A stretch of 64,000 nt of DNA from Streptomyces zingiberis (GTDB lineage: Bacteria > Actinomycetota > Actinomycetes > Streptomycetales > Streptomycetaceae): the NCBI RefSeq assembly GCF_012034935.1, contig NZ_JAATEN010000012.1:120270-184269 (forward strand). Reading direction: 5' to 3'. Positions 61,166 to 64,000 of the stretch are shown one piece after another (positions within the stretch are counted from its first letter, which is position 1; each line of letters begins with the position of its first letter). A program made the position numbers and the translations under genes. Below the pieces are notes generated by a model. That model was not told where the DNA came from and searched no databases. It saw only the letters and a program-made list of their open reading frames with translations.

Positions 61166-63633
61166 GAGGGCTCCTTCCTGGTGGGGTGGTCCGTGGTGGA
61201 GCCGGTGGTGGTGAAGGTGAAGTCGTCGACGTCGAAGAGGTATCCGCTGCCGGTGGGGCCCTTGAAGACCAGGTGCAGGGTGGTGGTCCCGGTGGGGGCG
61301 CCCGTGAGGGCGGTCGTCACGTCGCGGAAGTTCTCCCAGCCACCGGTGTTGGGGACGGCGACGCTGCCGAGGAGGGTTCCGGTGGGTGAGCCGGCGCGGA
61401 TCTCCAGGGTGCCGCCGGCGCCACCGGAGGCGACCCGGGCGGTGATCCTGGTGGCGTCGGCGAGCCGGTAGGGCTCGAACGCGATCCAGTCGCCGTTGTC
61501 GGTGAAGCCCACGGTCCGTCCGCCGTGCGCGGGGGTGTGGTCGGCGATCTCGACGCCGCTCTGCCGGGAGAAGTGCTCGGCCTGGCGCTGCCTGGTCTGG
61601 GTCACGTGCTGGTCGGTGCCGGTGAGGCCGCCGGTGTCGGTGTATTCGGCGTTCCAGACACCGAAGATGTTGGCGTTGGGGTCGTGTTCCCCGTCGGAGA
61701 GGGTGCGGAGGGTGCCGGAGCAGCCGGTGGCCGAGGTCTGGGGGTGGGCGTGGCTGTCGTGGCCGACCAGGAAGGTCAGTTTGACCTTGGTGCAGTCGAC
61801 GGTTCCGTCCTCGGGGTCACGGACCGTGATCTTGTACGGTACGGCGTCGCCGAAGTCGGCGAGTTGCCCGTCGGCGGGCAGGTCGAGGGTCACGGTGGGG
61901 GTGGTGTTGCCGACGGTGACGGTGACGGAGGCGGTGGCGGTCAGTCCGGTGGGGTCCCGGACGGTCAGGGTGGCGGTGTAGGTGCCGTTGGTGGTGTAGG
62001 TGTGGCTGGGGTTGGCGCCGGTGGCGGTGGTGCCGTCGCCGAAGGCCCAGTTGTAGGTGAGGGTGCCTCCGTCGGGGTCGTTGCTGCCCTGGGAGGAGAA
62101 CTGGACGCGGAGCGGGGCGGGTCCGGAGGTGGGGGTGGCGGATGCCTGGGCGATGGGTGAGAGGCCGCCGCTGACGTTCTCGATCCGGTAGAGGGCGCTG
62201 TTCTGGTCGCCGTTGCCCCAGCCGGTGCCGTAGTCCAGGACGTAGAGGGCGCCGTCGGGGCCGAAGTCGGCGTCCATGAGCTGGGTGCCGGTCCAGGGGA
62301 AGGAGGTGATGGCTCCCCGGCTGCCGTCGGGCCTGATGTCGATGGTCTTGATCCACCGTCGCCCGAACTCCAGGGCGAAGAAGTCGCCGTCGTACTCCTG
62401 GGGGAATTTGACGGAGGAGTTGAGGCCGGGGTCGTACTGGTAGACCGGGCCGGCCATCGGGGCCTCGGAGCCGTTGCCGAACTCCGGGAGGGAGCCGCCG
62501 TCGTACCAGATCCAGGCGGGGGTGGCGGCCGGGAGGGTGGTGCGGCCGGTGTTGTTGGGCGAGGTGTTGGCGGGTGCCGAGCAGTTGAAGGCGGAGCCGG
62601 AGGTGTTGGTGGCGAAGTTGTGGTCGACGTAGGGCTTGTTGTCGCCGACGCAGTAGGGCCAGCCGTGGTTGCCGGGCTTGGTGACGCGGTCGAACTCGAC
62701 CAGTCCGCCGGGGCCCCGGGTGGCGGAGGCGGTGCCGGCGTCGGGCCCGTACTCGCCGACGTAGACGGCGCCGGTGCGCTGGTCGATGCTGATCCGGAAG
62801 GGGTTACGGAAGCCCATGGCGTAGATCTCGGGCCGGGTGTTCGCGGTGCCGGGGGCGAAGAGGTTGCCGCTGGGGATGGTGTAGGAGCCGTTGGCGGCGA
62901 CCTTGATGCGGAGGATCTTGCCGCGCAGGTCGTTGGTGTTGCCGGCGGAGCGCTGGGCGTCGTAGACGGGGTTGCGGTTCGGCCGCTCGTCGATGGGGGT
63001 GTAGCCGTCGGAGGCGAACGGGTTGCTGTCGTCTCCGGTGGAGAGGTAGAGGTTGCCCTGGGCGTCGAATTCGATGTCGCCGCCGACGTGGCAGCACATG
63101 CCGCGGTCGGTGGGGACGTCGAGGACGGTCACCTCGCTGGCCCGGTTGAGCGTGTTGTCGCTGTTGAGGGTGAAGCGGGAGAGCCGGTTGACGCCCTTGA
63201 AGCGCTGGAAGTCCGCGGCGGTGCCCTGGCTGGGCGCGTCCCCGGAGGGTGTGTTCAGCGGGGGCGCGTAGTAGAGGTAGATGTGGCGGTTGGTGGCGAA
63301 GCCGGGGTCGGCGGCGATGCCCTGGAGGCCCTCTTCGTCGTGGGTGTAGACCTCGAGCCGGCCGGCGACGCGGGTGTTGCCCTGGGCGTCGGTGACGCGG
63401 ACGGTGCCGTCGCGTGAGGTGTGCAGGACGGAGCGGTCGGGCAGGACGGCCAGGGACATCGGCTCGCCCGTCTCGGCGACCCCTTTGGCGAGGGTGACCT
63501 GCTGGAACTCGGCCTGTGCCCGGTCGGGGGCGGCTGGTTCGGCGGTGGCGGGCGAGGGGCCGGTGAGGGCGCCCGCCGTGATGAGTAAGGAGCCGGCCAG
63601 GGCGGTCAGCAGCCGTCTGATTCTTCGGTGCAC
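61162..63633 (-). CDS. Secreted PQQ-dependent sugar dehydrogenase with PKD and carbohydrate-binding domains
   Basis: 823-residue exported enzyme. A signal peptide (about 1-32) precedes a glucose/sorbosone dehydrogenase beta-propeller (about 40-480): DRSVLHTSRDGTVRV, EEGLQGIAADPGF, GGDIEFDAQGNLYLSTGDDSNPF, LRGKILRI, AMGFRNPFRISIDQRTGAVYVGEYGPD, GALYVLDYGTGWG. It is followed by a PKD domain (about 490-575; DPDGGTLTYNWAFGDGTTATG), a second immunoglobulin-like part and a C-terminal CBM6-like module (about 690-810; VGFTDNGDWIAFEPYRL). Codon 16, inside the signal peptide, is TTA (63586-63588). The GTG at 63633 follows GGAGG. It heads the operon with thuA. Confidence 0.92.
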   Translation of the reverse strand: MHRRIRRLLTALAGSLLITAGALTGPSPATAEPAAPDRAQAEFQQVTLAKGVAETGEPMSLAVLPDRSVLHTSRDGTVRVTDAQGNTRVAGRLEVYTHDEEGLQGIAADPGFATNRHIYLYYAPPLNTPSGDAPSQGTAADFQRFKGVNRLSRFTLNSDNTLNRASEVTVLDVPTDRGMCCHVGGDIEFDAQGNLYLSTGDDSNPFASDGYTPIDERPNRNPVYDAQRSAGNTNDLRGKILRIKVAANGSYTIPSGNLFAPGTANTRPEIYAMGFRNPFRISIDQRTGAVYVGEYGPDAGTASATRGPGGLVEFDRVTKPGNHGWPYCVGDNKPYVDHNFATNTSGSAFNCSAPANTSPNNTGRTTLPAATPAWIWYDGGSLPEFGNGSEAPMAGPVYQYDPGLNSSVKFPQEYDGDFFALEFGRRWIKTIDIRPDGSRGAITSFPWTGTQLMDADFGPDGALYVLDYGTGWGNGDQNSALYRIENVSGGLSPIAQASATPTSGPAPLRVQFSSQGSNDPDGGTLTYNWAFGDGTTATGANPSHTYTTNGTYTATLTVRDPTGLTATASVTVTVGNTTPTVTLDLPADGQLADFGDAVPYKITVRDPEDGTVDCTKVKLTFLVGHDSHAHPQTSATGCSGTLRTLSDGEHDPNANIFGVWNAEYTDTGGLTGTDQHVTQTRQRQAEHFSRQSGVEIADHTPAHGGRTVGFTDNGDWIAFEPYRLADATRITARVASGGAGGTLEIRAGSPTGTLLGSVAVPNTGGWENFRDVTTALTGAPTGTTTLHLVFKGPTGSGYLFDVDDFTFTTTGSTTDHPTRKEPS

Positions 63634-64000
<367 letters not shown>

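Noticed and set aside
59110..63633. A genomic island integrated in tRNA-Leu
   Set aside because: No integrase gene is visible and the 3' end of the tRNA is not repeated anywhere downstream in the window; the region is described only as accessory-looking.

Overview
The window is a stretch of a Streptomyces chromosome or that of a very close relative. Base composition is extremely GC-rich, third codon positions are almost always G or C, and TTA codons are nearly absent. The genes include actinobacterial markers: opcA, an RbpA-family RNA polymerase-binding protein, the sporulation regulator whiA in a uvrC-rapZ-yvcK-whiA cluster, and an ANTAR response regulator of the PdtaR type. Most of the window reads as conserved core chromosome. 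Only the last ~5 kb (59.2-64 kb) has a clear accessory flavour.

Layout. 0-9.6 kb is central carbon metabolism: the 3' end of opcA and pgl on the plus strand, then on the minus strand a small zinc-ribbon gene, pgi, an MFS transporter, the RbpA paralogue, secG, and the glycolytic block gap-pgk-tpiA. 9.9-15.1 kb is the overlapping minus-strand cluster uvrC-rapZ-yvcK-whiA, followed by a Rieske Tat lipoprotein (minus) and a PfkB sugar kinase (plus). 17.1-27.8 kb holds uvrA and uvrB flanking a metallo-beta-lactamase-fold hydrolase and a tellurite/stress cluster (TerC, a TerD fusion protein, TerD). 28.2-36.2 kb carries a glycerophosphodiesterase, an MFS permease, a FUSC-like membrane protein, a degenerate uridine-kinase-like protein, a DUF488 protein, a TPR protein, coaE and a PAC2-family protein.

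36.4-51.3 kb carries rpsA with a strong promoter and tandem terminators, a SAM methyltransferase, the helicase hrpB, a secreted lytic transglycosylase, a DUF4184 membrane protein, polA, an FdhF/YdeP-type molybdopterin oxidoreductase and a PaaI-type thioesterase. 52.3-58.2 kb is a complete livKHMGF branched-chain amino acid ABC transporter operon preceded by a 1-kb regulatory-looking gap. A 23-bp perfect hairpin separates it from the convergent pdtaR gene. Then come tRNA-Leu(CAA), a LAGLIDADG endonuclease-like gene with an HTH domain, and a two-gene secreted operon (PQQ-type sugar dehydrogenase with PKD and carbohydrate-binding modules, then a ThuA-domain protein). The window ends in long G homopolymers that look like an assembly or contig-end artefact.

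Most functional groups are textbook: pentose phosphate and glycolytic enzymes, nucleotide excision repair (uvrA, uvrB and uvrC all present), DNA polymerase I, and ribosomal protein S1. The less ordinary points are: (i) the only two in-frame TTA codons I found both lie in the accessory end, in the LAGLIDADG gene and in the signal peptide of the sugar dehydrogenase, which predicts bldA dependence; (ii) a TerD protein fused to an FtsK-like module without a visible Walker A motif; (iii) a uridine-kinase-like protein without its P-loop lysine; (iv) several perfect inverted repeats and phased tandem repeats in intergenic regions, some probably terminators and others possibly operators. I saw no CRISPR array, no insertion sequence and no convincing prophage.
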